This document shows positions 43,667 through 53,400 of a stretch of DNA of 64,000 bases, piece by piece. The stretch's first letter is position 1; each line of letters starts with the position of its first letter. Source of the stretch: Opitutia bacterium Tous-C1TDCM (GTDB lineage: Bacteria > Verrucomicrobiota > Verrucomicrobiia > Opitutales > Opitutaceae); the NCBI GenBank assembly GCA_002288455.1, contig NEUS01000001.1, positions 1 to 64,000 on the forward strand. Reading direction: 5' to 3'. A program made the position numbers and the translations under genes. The notes below the pieces were generated by a model. The model was not told where the DNA came from, did not search any database, and worked only from the letters and a program-made list of their open reading frames with translations.

Positions 43667-45067
43667 ATGGCCCGTTTCTCCCGCCGCGATTTCCTCAAGA
43701 CCGTTTCCACCGCCGGCGCCGCGTCGCTCGCGCTCGCCGGCACCCCCGCCCGCGGCGCCGCGGCTCCGGCCGCCCCCGCCGTGCCGCCCCGCGCCGGCCG
43801 CAGCGTCATGGGTCTGCGCGCTCCCCAACTCGACCTGGTCCGCTGCGCCGTCATCGGCCTCGGCGCCCGCGGCGGCGGCACGTTGCGCGAATTGCTCGCC
43901 CTCGAGGGCTGCGAGGTCCGCGCCGTCTGCGACCCGCACGCCCCGAGCCTCAAGCGCGCCCTGGACAACGTCGCGAAAGCGAAGAAGCCCGCCCCCGCCG
44001 CGTTCGGCAACGGTCCCGAGGACTACAAGCGCCTGCTCGCGCGCGACGATCTCGACGCCGTCTTCATCTGCACGCCGTGGCGCGACCACACGCCCATGGC
44101 CCTCGCCACGATGCGCGCGGGCAAACACGCCTTCATCGAGGTGCCGGCCGCCATCACGGTCGCGGAATGCTGGCAACTCGTCGACACCGCCGAGGCCACG
44201 CAGCGCCACTGCATGATGCTGGAAAACGTGAACTACGGCCGCGAGGAACTGATGGTCCTGCGCATGTGCCGCGCGGGCGTTTTCGGCGAACTGCTCCACG
44301 GCGAGGCCTCGTACCTCCACGACCTGCGTTTCCAGTCGAAGCAACTCGTCCACGGCACCGGCAGCTGGCGCATCCCGGAACACGAAAAACGCGACGGCAA
44401 CCTCTACACCACCCACGGTCTCGGCCCCGTCGCACAGTACATGAACATCAACCGCGGCGACCGTTTCGCCCGGATCGTTTCCCTCAGCAGCCCGTCGCTC
44501 GGTCTGCCCGATTACGCGGAAAAGAATTTCCCCGCCGGCCATCCCCGCCGCACCGCGAACTATGTCTGCGGCGACATCAACACCTCCATCATCAAGACCG
44601 CCCGCGGCCGCACGATTCTGCTCCAGCACAACACCACCAGCCCGCGGCCCTACTCGCGGCACAATCTGATCCAGGGCACCCGCGGCCTGTATTCGGGTTT
44701 CCCCGACCGCGTGTACATCGAGGGCCGCAGCCCCAAGGACCACACCTGGGAAGACTCCGCGGAAGCGTTGGCCAAGTACCGCGCCGAGTTCGAACATCCG
44801 CTTTGGACCAAGGTCGCGGACGTCGCCAAAAATCTCGGCGAAACCGCCCGCGGCCACGGCGGCATGGATTTCGTGATGCGTTACCGGATCATCCAGTGCC
44901 TGCGCGAGGGTCTGCCGCTCGATCAGAATGTTTACGACGCCGCGGCCTGGAGCGTCGTCGGCCCGCTCAGCGAGCAATCCGTCGCGCAGGGCGGCATGCC
45001 GGCCGAAATCCCGGATTTCACCCGCGGCGCCTGGGAAACGGCGCAGCCGCTCGGCATCGTCAGCTGA
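43667..45067 (+). CDS. Tat-exported Gfo/Idh/MocA protein of the GH109 glycosidase group
   Basis: 466 residues. Twin-arginine signal 'SRRDFLKTVSTAGAASLAL'. The Rossmann NAD site 'RCAVIGLGARGGGTLREL' is followed by 'VRAVCDPHA'. The segments 'FICTPWRDHTPMALATMRAGK', 'HAFIEVPAAITVAECWQLVD', 'CMMLENVNYGREELMVLRM' and 'GELLHGEASYLHDLR' are those of GH109, NAD-dependent retaining alpha-N-acetylgalactosaminidases that oxidise C3 transiently. The E-x-P-A pattern replaces the E-K-P of typical oxidoreductases, as in GH109. It acts in the periplasm on glycans; true substrate not shown. Preceded 15 nt upstream by an SGNH hydrolase. Confidence 0.88.
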   Translation: MARFSRRDFLKTVSTAGAASLALAGTPARGAAAPAAPAVPPRAGRSVMGLRAPQLDLVRCAVIGLGARGGGTLRELLALEGCEVRAVCDPHAPSLKRALDNVAKAKKPAPAAFGNGPEDYKRLLARDDLDAVFICTPWRDHTPMALATMRAGKHAFIEVPAAITVAECWQLVDTAEATQRHCMMLENVNYGREELMVLRMCRAGVFGELLHGEASYLHDLRFQSKQLVHGTGSWRIPEHEKRDGNLYTTHGLGPVAQYMNINRGDRFARIVSLSSPSLGLPDYAEKNFPAGHPRRTANYVCGDINTSIIKTARGRTILLQHNTTSPRPYSRHNLIQGTRGLYSGFPDRVYIEGRSPKDHTWEDSAEALAKYRAEFEHPLWTKVADVAKNLGETARGHGGMDFVMRYRIIQCLREGLPLDQNVYDAAAWSVVGPLSEQSVAQGGMPAEIPDFTRGAWETAQPLGIVS

Positions 45068-45112
45068 GCGGCCGGAGTGTCCGGGGCGGGCCGCGCCGCG
45101 GAAAGGTCCCGC

Positions 45113-45133
45113 CACTTTCACCTTTCAACCGCG
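45113..45133 (+). repeat. CTTTCACCTTTCAAC heptad tract
   Basis: Short inverted-sense member of the GTTGAAAG family (CACTTTCACCTTTCAACCGC), 45 nt after the GH109 stop codon. Confidence 0.5.
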
Positions 45134-45163
45134 GGCCGCCGCTGAGTCACTCGCGCGGCCTTC

Positions 45164-46813
45164 ATGTCCGTCCCCAACGCCAACATCGCCCGCCATCTCG
45201 GCCTCATGGCCGCGGCCCAGCCGCAGCGGGCGGCGCTGAAGGTCCCGCGCGGACGCTCCCGCGGCGGCGACATCGATTACCTCGCGTTGAACTTTGCGGA
45301 ACTCGACGCCGAGGTCGCCGCCTGGTCCGCGCGCCTCGCCGCCGCCGGCATCGGTCGCGGCGACCGCACCCTCGTCATGGTCCGCCAAGGCCTGCCGTTG
45401 ATCGCCTCGGTCTTCGCGCTCTTCCGGATCGGCGCCGTCCCCGTCGTCATCGACCCCGGCATGGGCCGGAAAAGTTTCCTCACCTGCGTCGCGCACTCCC
45501 AGCCGTCCGCCCTCGTCGGCATTCCGCTCGCGCGCCTGATCAGCCGGCTTTTCCGCGGGCCTTTCCGTTCCGTCAAGGTCCGCGTCGCCGCCAGCGGTTC
45601 GCTCACCGCCCGGCTCTCGGCCCCCGGAGCCGCCGCCGCCGCCGTTCCGCTCGCGGCCAGTGCGGCCGACGAACTCGCTGCGATTCTCTTCACCTCGGGA
45701 TCCACCGGCGCCCCGAAGGGCGTGCGTTACGAACACGGCATGTTCGACGCGCAGGTCCGCCTGATCCGCGAAACCTACCGCATCGAGCCCGGCGAGATCG
45801 ACCTGCCGCTCCTGCCGATTTTCGCGCTCTTCAATCCCGCGCTCGGCATGACCACCGTCGTGCCGGAAATCGATCCGAGCCGCCCCGCCGCCTTCAACCC
45901 GGCGCACATCGTCCAGGCCATCCGCCAGGAAAACGTCACCAACTCCTTCGGCTCACCCACGCTGTGGCGCAAAATCGGCGACCACTGCCGGCGGGAAAAC
46001 ATCGTGCTGCCCTCGCTCCGCCGCGTGCTCTGCGCCGGCGCCGCCGTGCCCGCCGCACTCTGGGAAAGCTCCCGCGCGTTTCTGCCCGCCGGCCAATTGC
46101 ACAGCCCGTACGGCGCGACCGAGGCGTTGCCCGTCGCCTCCGTTTCCGCGGCCGAGATCGACGCCGATTCCGTCCGCGGCGCCTGCGTCGGCCGCCCCGT
46201 GCCGGGCGTCGACGTCAAGGTCATCGCCGTCACCGATGCACCGATCGCCACGGAAAACGATTTCACCGAAGTCCCCGCCGGCGAGATCGGCGAATTCATC
46301 GTGCGCGGCCCCGTGGTCACCAAAGCCTACGATGCCCAACCCGAGGCGACGGCCCGCGCGAAGATCGCCGCCGCGCCCGGCGCGACGACGGGCCTGTGGC
46401 ATCGCCTGGGCGATTGCGGCTTCCGCGACGAATCCGGCCGCCTCTGGTTCTGCGGCCGCCAGGCCGAGCGCGTGGTGACGGCGGCGGGCACCTTGTACAC
46501 CGAGCCCTGCGAACAGGTCTTCCGCCGGCATCCGCGTGTGACGCGCTGCGCCCTGATCGGCGTCGGCGAACCGGGCCGCCTGCGCGCCGCGCTCGTCGTC
46601 GAGGCCCCGGAACCGACCTCGGCCGAGGCCCGCGCCTTCGCCCGCGAACTCCGCGCCCTCGGCGCCGCGCATGCGCACACCGCCGGCATCAAGATCTTCT
46701 ATTTCCGCCCCGTCTTCCCCGTCGACGTCCGCCACAACGCCAAGATCCACCGCCTCACCCTCGCCCAATGGGCCCGGACCGAACGCGGCTACGAGTCGGA
46801 CCCGAAGAGGTGA
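45164..46813 (+). CDS. oleC: OleC-like olefin beta-lactone synthetase / acyl-adenylating enzyme
   Basis: 549 residues of the ANL adenylating superfamily. The P-loop is 'ILFTSGSTGAPKGVRYEH', followed by the stretch 'RIEPGEIDLPLLPIFALFNP' and 'MTTVVPEIDPSRPA', typical of OleC. The A5-like motif is 'SPYGATEALP' and the C-terminal A10 lysine is in 'NAKIHRLTLAQW'. OleC converts beta-hydroxy acids into cis beta-lactones in long-chain olefin biosynthesis. OleA, OleB and OleD are not adjacent, so it is either an orphan or serves a different acid. It is cytoplasmic and convergent with the TRIC gene. Confidence 0.82.
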   Translation: MSVPNANIARHLGLMAAAQPQRAALKVPRGRSRGGDIDYLALNFAELDAEVAAWSARLAAAGIGRGDRTLVMVRQGLPLIASVFALFRIGAVPVVIDPGMGRKSFLTCVAHSQPSALVGIPLARLISRLFRGPFRSVKVRVAASGSLTARLSAPGAAAAAVPLAASAADELAAILFTSGSTGAPKGVRYEHGMFDAQVRLIRETYRIEPGEIDLPLLPIFALFNPALGMTTVVPEIDPSRPAAFNPAHIVQAIRQENVTNSFGSPTLWRKIGDHCRRENIVLPSLRRVLCAGAAVPAALWESSRAFLPAGQLHSPYGATEALPVASVSAAEIDADSVRGACVGRPVPGVDVKVIAVTDAPIATENDFTEVPAGEIGEFIVRGPVVTKAYDAQPEATARAKIAAAPGATTGLWHRLGDCGFRDESGRLWFCGRQAERVVTAAGTLYTEPCEQVFRRHPRVTRCALIGVGEPGRLRAALVVEAPEPTSAEARAFARELRALGAAHAHTAGIKIFYFRPVFPVDVRHNAKIHRLTLAQWARTERGYESDPKR

Positions 46814-46826
46814 ATGTAATTGGGGA

Positions 46827-46976
46827 TTGCGGATCGCGGATTGCGGAATGTTCCGAAACCGGAATGCGGAGACCGGAAACCGGAATCCGGAATCCCGAAT
46901 TCCCCTTTCCTCAACTCCGAACTCCGAACTCCGAACTCCGAACTCCGAACTCCGAACTCCGAACTCCGCGCCGTCC
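46827..46976. repeat. GGATTGCG and GAACTCC tandem arrays
   Basis: First GGATTGC/GGATCGC units (46827-46852), then CCGGAAAC/CCGGAATC octads (about 46855-46905). A clean heptad array ACTCCGA follows, present as eight perfect units and one variant (46914-46976). It lies between the convergent oleC and TRIC-type genes, 13 nt after the oleC stop. A GATTGC-type tract in reverse sense occurs inside the gene at 50412-53525. Confidence 0.85.
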
Positions 46977-47015
46977 CCCATAACCCAAAACTCAAAACCC
47001 AAAACCCAGAACTCC

Positions 47016-47058
47016 CCGGAAACGGAAACGAAAGCTAGGCTTTCGTTTCCGTTTCCGG
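47016..47058. other. Perfect 20-bp inverted repeat centred on a stop codon
   Basis: Arms 47016-47035 and 47039-47058 are exact reverse complements built from GGAAAC units, separated by TAG. The stop codon of the minus-strand TRIC gene (47035-47037) lies at the centre, so the last seven residues of that protein are encoded by one arm. A long hairpin would form in its mRNA. Confidence 0.85.
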
Positions 47059-47688
47059 CGCGGCCACCGCCGCCGTGCGCCAGTTGAAGATGATCGTCAG
47101 CACCCGGAAGGCGAAGGTGAACGCGATCGCCGCGAAGGCCGCCGGCGTGGGTTCGAGGTTCAGGTGCACGCTCAGGAAAACGAAAACCACCGCCCCGGCC
47201 ACCGCGGTGAGCACGTAGAATTGCCCCGGTTTGAAGACGAGCGGCTCCTCGCGCACGATGATGTCGCGGAGCAAACCGCCGCCCGCCGCGTTGATCACGC
47301 CGACCAGCACCGCCGCCGGCACCGACAAGCCCGCGAGCAGCGCCTTCTGCGTGCCGAAGGCCGCGTACGCGCCGAGCCCAAGCGCATCGATCAGCGCGAC
47401 GACGCGGTGAAACCGTTTCACATGCTGCCCGAAGAGCGCGCCCGTGATCGTCGCCGCGACAATCACCTGGATGTAACGCGCATCCGTGAGCAACGGCGTC
47501 GCCGCCCCGTTCGGAATGAACACGCCGTCGCGGATCAACCCGCCGCCGATGCTCGACACCAGCGCGAGGAAGAACACGCCCACAATATCGTACCCGCGCC
47601 GGATGCCCGCCAGCGCCCCGGTCAGCGCGAAGGCAAACACCGCCCCGAGATCGAACCAAACGGGCAACGTGAAAACCGTGGCACTCAT
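47035..47688 (-). CDS. TRIC-type cation channel family (UPF0126) membrane protein
   Basis: 217 residues with about seven hydrophobic helices and the two inverted repeats of the family: 'DLGAVFAFALTGALAGIRRGYDIVGVFFLALVSSIGGGLIRD' is mirrored by 'IDALGLGAYAAFGTQKAL' and 'GVINAAGGGLLRDII'. The GGGxxRD motifs are the pore-lipid site of prokaryotic TRIC channels, which conduct K+/Na+ or may transport glycine-like substrates. Its C-terminal tail PETETKA is encoded by a palindromic repeat, so this tail may be recent. Confidence 0.9.
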   Translation of the reverse strand: MSATVFTLPVWFDLGAVFAFALTGALAGIRRGYDIVGVFFLALVSSIGGGLIRDGVFIPNGAATPLLTDARYIQVIVAATITGALFGQHVKRFHRVVALIDALGLGAYAAFGTQKALLAGLSVPAAVLVGVINAAGGGLLRDIIVREEPLVFKPGQFYVLTAVAGAVVFVFLSVHLNLEPTPAAFAAIAFTFAFRVLTIIFNWRTAAVAAPETETKA

Positions 47689-47771
47689 CGGATCGGCAGC
47701 TCAGCAAAATTCATAAATTGGAAAAACGGGATCGGCCGCGCGCCTTGGACTTCGGCAATTCGTCGCCTTGG

Positions 47772-47808
47772 TTCCGATCTTTCAACTTTCAACCTTCACC
47801 TTTCAACC
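47772..47808. repeat. TTTCAACTTTCAACC heptad tract with CCGATC edge
   Basis: TTCCGATC (47772-47779) is followed by TTTCAAC-TTTCAAC-CTTCACC-TTTCAACC. In reverse this reads as GTTGAAAG heptads with the edge ATCGGAACC, as at 18000. It lies 17 nt beyond the asparaginase stop codon (minus strand). Confidence 0.65.
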
Positions 47809-47825
47809 GGCCCGGCCCGCCGGGC

Positions 47826-48827
47826 CTAATACGTGAAAAACAATTCCTGCAACGCCCGCGGCTCGCGCGTCCGCGTCAGCCCGAGCTGCAGCAGCACGCG
47901 CGCCTTCGCCGGGTTGAGTTCGTCCGCCGCGACAAACCCGAGCGCGTCGTCGTCGATCTCGATGTTGCGCTCGACCACGCCGCCGCCCGTGCGCGACGCG
48001 CGCACGACCGCGACCCCCGCCTTCGCCGCCTCGGCGCAGGCCGCGAGCGCCGCGGCGCCGACGTTGCCGTCGCCCACGCCCGCGATCACCAGCCCGCGCG
48101 CTCCCGCCCGCACCGCGGCGTCCACGAGGTCGCGCCCCATGCCCGCGTACGCATACACGATCTCGACCCGCGGCAGCGCCGTCACGCCGGCCAAACCGAA
48201 CTCCGAGTGCCACGTGTGCCGGCGCACGGGCGGCCCGTAAAGATGGAGGCGGCCGGCGTTGACGAGTCCGGCCAGCCCGCGGTGCGTGGCGCGAAACGTG
48301 CCGACCTGCGTCGTGTTGGTCTTGGCGACTTCGCGCGCGAAATGGATCTCGTCGTTGGCCACCACCAGCACGCCGCGCCCGCGCCCCGCCGGCTGGGCCG
48401 CGACCGCGATCGCGTTGTACAGATTCATCGGCCCGTCCGCGCTGATCGCCGTCGCCGGCCGCATCGCGCCGACGAGCACCACGGGCTTCTCCGACCGCAC
48501 CGTAAGATTCAGGAAAAACGCCGTCTCTTCCATCGTGTCCGTGCCGTGCGTGATCACGGCCCCCGCGATGCCGTCGTCGTCCAGCGCCGCCTGCGTGCGC
48601 GCCGCGAGCTTCAGCCACGTCGCCTCGTCCATGTCCTGCGACCCGAGCGCGGCCACCTGCTCAACCTCGAGCTGCGCCAGCGCCGCGACCTGCGGCACCG
48701 CCGCCAGCAACGCCTCCATCGAAAATGCCGCGGCCCGGTAGCCGCGCTGCGCCGGACTGGTCTGCGCCCCCGCAATGGTGCCGCCCGTGGCGAGCAGTCG
48801 GAGACGGGGCAGGGTGGGATCGGCCAT
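47826..48827 (-). CDS. L-asparaginase (type II-like)
   Basis: 333 residues. Both active-site threonine motifs are intact: 'LLATGGTIAG' (T17) and 'VITHGTDTMEETAFFL' (T96-D97). The Ser-x-Asp segment is 'ALGSQDMDE', and the Lys of the second triad lies in 'EVAKTNTTQVGTFRA'. It hydrolyses asparagine to aspartate and ammonia. No signal peptide is seen at the chosen ATG, so unlike E. coli AnsB it may be cytoplasmic. Start chosen as the first ATG before the conserved beta strand; the frame is open well upstream. Confidence 0.92.
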   Translation of the reverse strand: MADPTLPRLRLLATGGTIAGAQTSPAQRGYRAAAFSMEALLAAVPQVAALAQLEVEQVAALGSQDMDEATWLKLAARTQAALDDDGIAGAVITHGTDTMEETAFFLNLTVRSEKPVVLVGAMRPATAISADGPMNLYNAIAVAAQPAGRGRGVLVVANDEIHFAREVAKTNTTQVGTFRATHRGLAGLVNAGRLHLYGPPVRRHTWHSEFGLAGVTALPRVEIVYAYAGMGRDLVDAAVRAGARGLVIAGVGDGNVGAAALAACAEAAKAGVAVVRASRTGGGVVERNIEIDDDALGFVAADELNPAKARVLLQLGLTRTREPRALQELFFTY

Positions 48828-48998
48828 GGCGGTGCGTCGGAACTGAACGCATCGGCCGCGGACCGCAAGAAACGCCCGCGTCGGCCTGCCACCTAGATCA
48901 CCTTTGACGCGCGGAATCGTCCCACCCACGTTGCGTCCGGCTTTGCTCAGCGCATTTTCCCCGCCTTCCGCCCCGGCCGCGTCCCCTTTTTCGCCCGT

Positions 48999-50345
48999 AT
49001 GAAGACACCCCGCTTCTCCCGCCGCGCCTTTCTGCAACAAGGCGCCGCCGCTGCCGTCGTCGCCGGTCTGGCCGGCTGCCAAACCGCCGGTCCGGCCTTG
49101 AAACCGATGCCGCGCGCCGCCCGCCGCCTCGGGCCCAACGACCGCCCCGGCATCGCCCTCGTCGGCTGTGGCGGCCAAGGTACCAACGTCGCCCTCATGG
49201 CCGCCGCCCACGGCAACGTGCTCGCCGTCTGCGATGTCGACTCCGCCCAGGCCGCCAAGGCCGCCGACCGCCTCGCCGTCGACGGCCGCAAGCCGGAGAT
49301 CGTGTCCGACTTCCGCCGCCTGCTCGAACGCGACGATATCCACGTCCTCGTCAACGGCACGCCCGACCACTGGCACACCCTCGTCAACCTCGGCGCCGCC
49401 CGCGCCGGCAAAGATGTCTACGCCGAGAAACCGCTCACGTTGACGATCGACGAAGGCCGCGTGCTCGTGCGCGCCGTGCGCGAAAGCGGCATCGTTCTCC
49501 AAACCGGCACGCAGCAGCGCAGCTCGCAGCGTTTCCGCCAGGCCTGCGAATTCGTGCGCAACGGGCGCATCGGCAAATTGCGGGGCGCCAATGTCTGGCT
49601 GCCCGCGGGGCTGCGCGAGGGCCCCTTCAAGACCGCGGCCATTCCCGAAACGTTGAACTGGGACTACTGGCTCGGGCCCGCGCCCAAGGTCGCGTACATG
49701 AAGGAACGCTGCCTCCGCACCTTCCGCTTTTGGTACGATTACTCCGGCGGCACCATGACCGACTGGGGCGCCCACCACAACGACATCGCCTACTGGGCGA
49801 TCGGCCAGGTCGCCCCCCGCGAAGTCGCGTCCCGCATTCTCGCCGCGCCGATTCCCGGCGGCTACGACGCCATCAGCGAATACGAGGTCAACTACACCTA
49901 CGCCGACGGCACGCGGCTCAACATCTTCACCACCCGCGACGACAGCATCTACGGCGCCAAGGTGAACGCCGACGGCCAGCGCAACGGCATCCGTTTCGAA
50001 GGCTCCGCCGGTTGGATCTGGGTCAATCGCGACGGCATCAAGGCCAGCGATCCGGAAATCCTGAAATTGCCGCTGCCGGAAAACGCGGTCCGGCTCTACG
50101 AGAGCAAAAATCACATGGAAAACTTCTTCGCCTGCGTGCGCTCGCGGAAAGATCCGATCTGCGACGTCGAGACCGGCCACCGCTCCGCCACCATGTGCCA
50201 CCTCGGCGCGATCTCGCTGCGCACGGGCCGCAGTCTCACCTGGGACGGTACCGCCGAAAAATTCGTCGGCGCCCACGCCGGCGAGGCCAACCGCTACGTG
50301 CGCCGCGAAATGCGCGCGCCCTACGACTACACCTTCATCGCGTAG
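48999..50345 (+). CDS. Tat-exported Gfo/Idh/MocA-family oxidoreductase
   Basis: 448 residues. Twin-arginine signal 'FSRRAFLQQGAAAAVVAGLAGC', ending in a lipobox-like AGC. NAD-binding 'PGIALVGCGGQGTNVALM' and 'VLAVCDVDS'. The E-K-P motif 'DVYAEKPLTLTIDEGR' with catalytic Lys is present, with 'MTDWGAHHNDIAYWAI' carrying the D-x-x-x-H pair. Full length for the exported family common in Planctomycetes and Verrucomicrobia, thought to act on sugars or inositols. The C-terminus is closely similar to the partial protein at the left edge. TTGACG at 48904 may be a -35 box. The stop codon lies inside a 9-bp tandem repeat. Confidence 0.92.
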   Translation: MKTPRFSRRAFLQQGAAAAVVAGLAGCQTAGPALKPMPRAARRLGPNDRPGIALVGCGGQGTNVALMAAAHGNVLAVCDVDSAQAAKAADRLAVDGRKPEIVSDFRRLLERDDIHVLVNGTPDHWHTLVNLGAARAGKDVYAEKPLTLTIDEGRVLVRAVRESGIVLQTGTQQRSSQRFRQACEFVRNGRIGKLRGANVWLPAGLREGPFKTAAIPETLNWDYWLGPAPKVAYMKERCLRTFRFWYDYSGGTMTDWGAHHNDIAYWAIGQVAPREVASRILAAPIPGGYDAISEYEVNYTYADGTRLNIFTTRDDSIYGAKVNADGQRNGIRFEGSAGWIWVNRDGIKASDPEILKLPLPENAVRLYESKNHMENFFACVRSRKDPICDVETGHRSATMCHLGAISLRTGRSLTWDGTAEKFVGAHAGEANRYVRREMRAPYDYTFIA

Positions 50346-50382
50346 CCCACGTAGCCCGCGTAGCCCGGAGCTTCAGCCCGGG
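50341..50382. repeat. CGTAGCCCG 9-bp tandem repeat and hairpin
   Basis: Three copies of CGTAGCCC[AG] (50341-50367) run into CCCGG-loop-CCGGG (50365-50382). The TAG stop of the oxidoreductase gene (50343-50345) is part of the first unit. Confidence 0.75.
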
Positions 50383-50411
50383 TCTCCTTCCGCCACCCTT
50401 TCACCCACCGC

Positions 50412-53400
50412 ATGACCACCTCGCTGCGCTGCCTGTTTGCCGCCTCCGCCCTGTTGCCCGTCGCGTTTGCCGGGGCCGCCGAACCGAAGGTTTCCTTCAA
50501 CCGCGATATCCGTCCCATCATGTCGGATACGTGCTTCCATTGCCACGGCTTCGACGCCAAGACCCGCGAGGCCGGCCTGCGGCTCGATCTCCGCGACGAC
50601 GCCCTCAAGCCCACGAAAAACGGCGTCGTGCCCATCGTGCCCGGCAAACCCGACGAGAGCGAAATCATCCTCCGTATCACCGATGCCCTCGACCCGATGC
50701 CGCCGGACGAAGCCCACAAGACGCTCACGCCGAAACAAAAAGAGCTCCTCCGCCGCTGGGTCGCCGAAGGCGCCGTCTACGAACCGCATTGGGCCTACGC
50801 CCCCCTCGTCCGCCCCGCCGTTCCTTCAATCCGCCATCCCCAATCCGCCATCCGCAATCCCCTCGACGCCTTCGTCCAGGCCCGCCTCGCGGAAAAACAA
50901 CTCGCCCCGTCGCCCGCCGCCGAACCCGCCGCCCTGCTGCGCCGCCTCTCCCTCGATCTCACCGGCCTGCCGCCGACGCCGGCCGAGGTCGATGCCTTCG
51001 TCGCCGCCTCCGCCCGCGATCCCGACGCCGCCTACCGCGCCGCCGTCGACCGCCTGCTCGCCTCGCCGCAACACGGCGAACGTCTCGCCGTCTGGTGGCT
51101 CGATATCGCGCGGTTCAGCGACACCGTCGGTTTCCACGGCGACCAGAACCAGCGCATCTTCCCGTACCGCGACTACGTCATCGGCGCCTTCAACCGCAAT
51201 CTGCCCTTCGACCGCTTCACGGTCGAACAGCTCGCCGGCGACCTCCTCCCGGCGCCGACCGTCGAACAGCGCGTCGCCACCGGCTACAACCGCCTCAACA
51301 TGATGACCCGCGAGGGCGGCGCCCAGCCGCAGGAGTACCTCGCGAAGTACGGCGCCGAACGCGTGCGCTCCGTCGCCGCCGCCTGGTTCGGCAGCACCTT
51401 CGGCTGCGCCGAATGCCACGACCACAAATTCGACCCCATCAAGGCGAAGGACTTCTACGAACTGCAGTCCTTCTTCGCCGATGTGAAACAGTGGGGCGTG
51501 TATTCGGATTACGGCTACACCAAGAATCCCGAGCTCGCCGGCTTCAACAACGACTTCCCTTTCCCGCCCGAAATCGAGGTCGACAGCCCCTACCTCGCCG
51601 CCCGCCGCGACCGCGCCGAAGCCGCCCTCCGCGCGCAGGTCGCCGCCCTGCGCGCCCCGCCCGCCGACGCCGCGGCCGGCGCGCGTTTCGCCGCCTGGTC
51701 CGAGGCCGCCCGCGCCCGCCTCGCCGCCGTGCCGGCCGGCTGGGAATTCCCCGTCCCCGCGGCCGCCGTCGTGCGCGCCGGCAAACCCGTCGCCAACCGC
51801 CCCGCGACCGTCGCCGCCGACGGCACCGTTGCCCTCGGCCAGAAATTCGCCCGCCAGGAAAACCTGCGTCTCGGGTTCGCGGAATTGCCGGGCCCGGTCG
51901 CCGCCCTGCGGCTCGAGTTGCCCGGCGATCCCGTCGGCGACCTGCCTTTCGAGAAAGCCATGGCCCGCGGCGCTGTCACCCTCGCCGCCGCCGTGCGCGG
52001 CCCCGACGGCAAGGAGCGCAAACTCGCCTTCGCCTTCGCCGAGGCCACCGCCAAGTCGCCCCGCTACATCAACGGCACGGAATTGCACGGCGTGACCGGC
52101 GGCTGGAAACTCCCGCCGCTGCGCCCGACCGAGCCGCTCGCCGCGGTCTGGCTCCTGCGCGAGCCGCTGACCCTCGCGGCTGGCGAGACCCTGCAGGTCA
52201 CCCTCGGCGGCGATGCCGCCCTGGCCTTCCGCGTCGGCTTCACCGCGCTCGCCGCCGCCCGTCCCCTCGAGACCGCCTCCGCCGCCTTGGTGGCCGCGCT
52301 CAAGGCCGCCGCGCCCGCTCCCGCGCAACGCGAGCTGCTTCTTGAATCCTGGCGCCTGGGCACCGCGGAAGATTCCGCCGCGATCGTGTCCTACCACCGC
52401 GTCGCCGCCGAACTCCGCGACACGCGCAACGGCCGCGCCTGGAGCATGGTCACCGAAGCGACCGAGCCGTTGCCGGTGCGCGTCTTGGCCCGCGGCAACT
52501 GGCAGGACGAATCCGGCCCGCTTGTGCTGCCCGCCACGCCGAGTTTCCTCCCAGGCCGCGTCGAGAGCACGCCGGAGAAACGCCTCACGCGCCTCGACCT
52601 CGCGCGCTGGCTCATGTCCGACGCCAATCCGATCACCGCCCGCGCCGTCACCAACCGGCTCTGGGCGCTCTTCTTCGGCACCGGCCTCAGCGCCGTCGTC
52701 GACGACCTCGGCTCGCAGGGCGAACTGCCGTCGCACCCCGAATTGCTCGACTGGCTCGCCGTCGAGTTCCGGGAAAAAGGCTGGGACCTGCGCCACCTGA
52801 TCCGGCTCATCGTCACGAGCCACACCTACCGCCAGAGCAGCCACCTCCGGCCCGAGCTGCGCGAGACCGATCCGGCCAACCGCCTGCTCGCCTCGCAAAA
52901 CCCGCGCCGCCTCGAGGCGGAATTCGTCCGCGACAACGCCCTCTTCATCGCCGGCCGCCTCGATCTCCGCGATGTGGGCGGCCCCAGCGCCGCGCCGTAT
53001 CAGCCCGACGGTTACTACGCCGCCCTCCAGTTTCCGGATCGCAGCTACGTCGCCAGCGGCGCCGAGGCCCAGTGGCGCCGCGGCGTCTACATGCACTGGC
53101 AGCGGACCTTTCTCCACCCGATGCTGGCCAACTTCGACGCCCCCGCGCGCGACGAGTGCGCCGCCCAGCGCGTCGTCAGCAACACGCCCCAGCAGGCCCT
53201 TACGTTGCTCAACGATCCGACCTTCGTCGAAGCCGCCAAGCTCTTCGCCGCGCGCGTCCACGCCGCCGCCACCACCGATCCCGCGCGCCTCACCGAAGCG
53301 TTCCGGCTCGCGCTCGCGCGCGCGCCGAAACCCGTCGAACGCACCGCCCTGACCGCGATGCTGGCCGCCCAGCGCGACCACTACCGCGCCAATGTCGCCG

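Noticed and set aside
46914-46976. Regular repeats as a possible CRISPR array
   Set aside because: Units are 7 nt with no spacers, far from the 25-40-nt repeat plus unique spacer pattern, and no cas gene is present.
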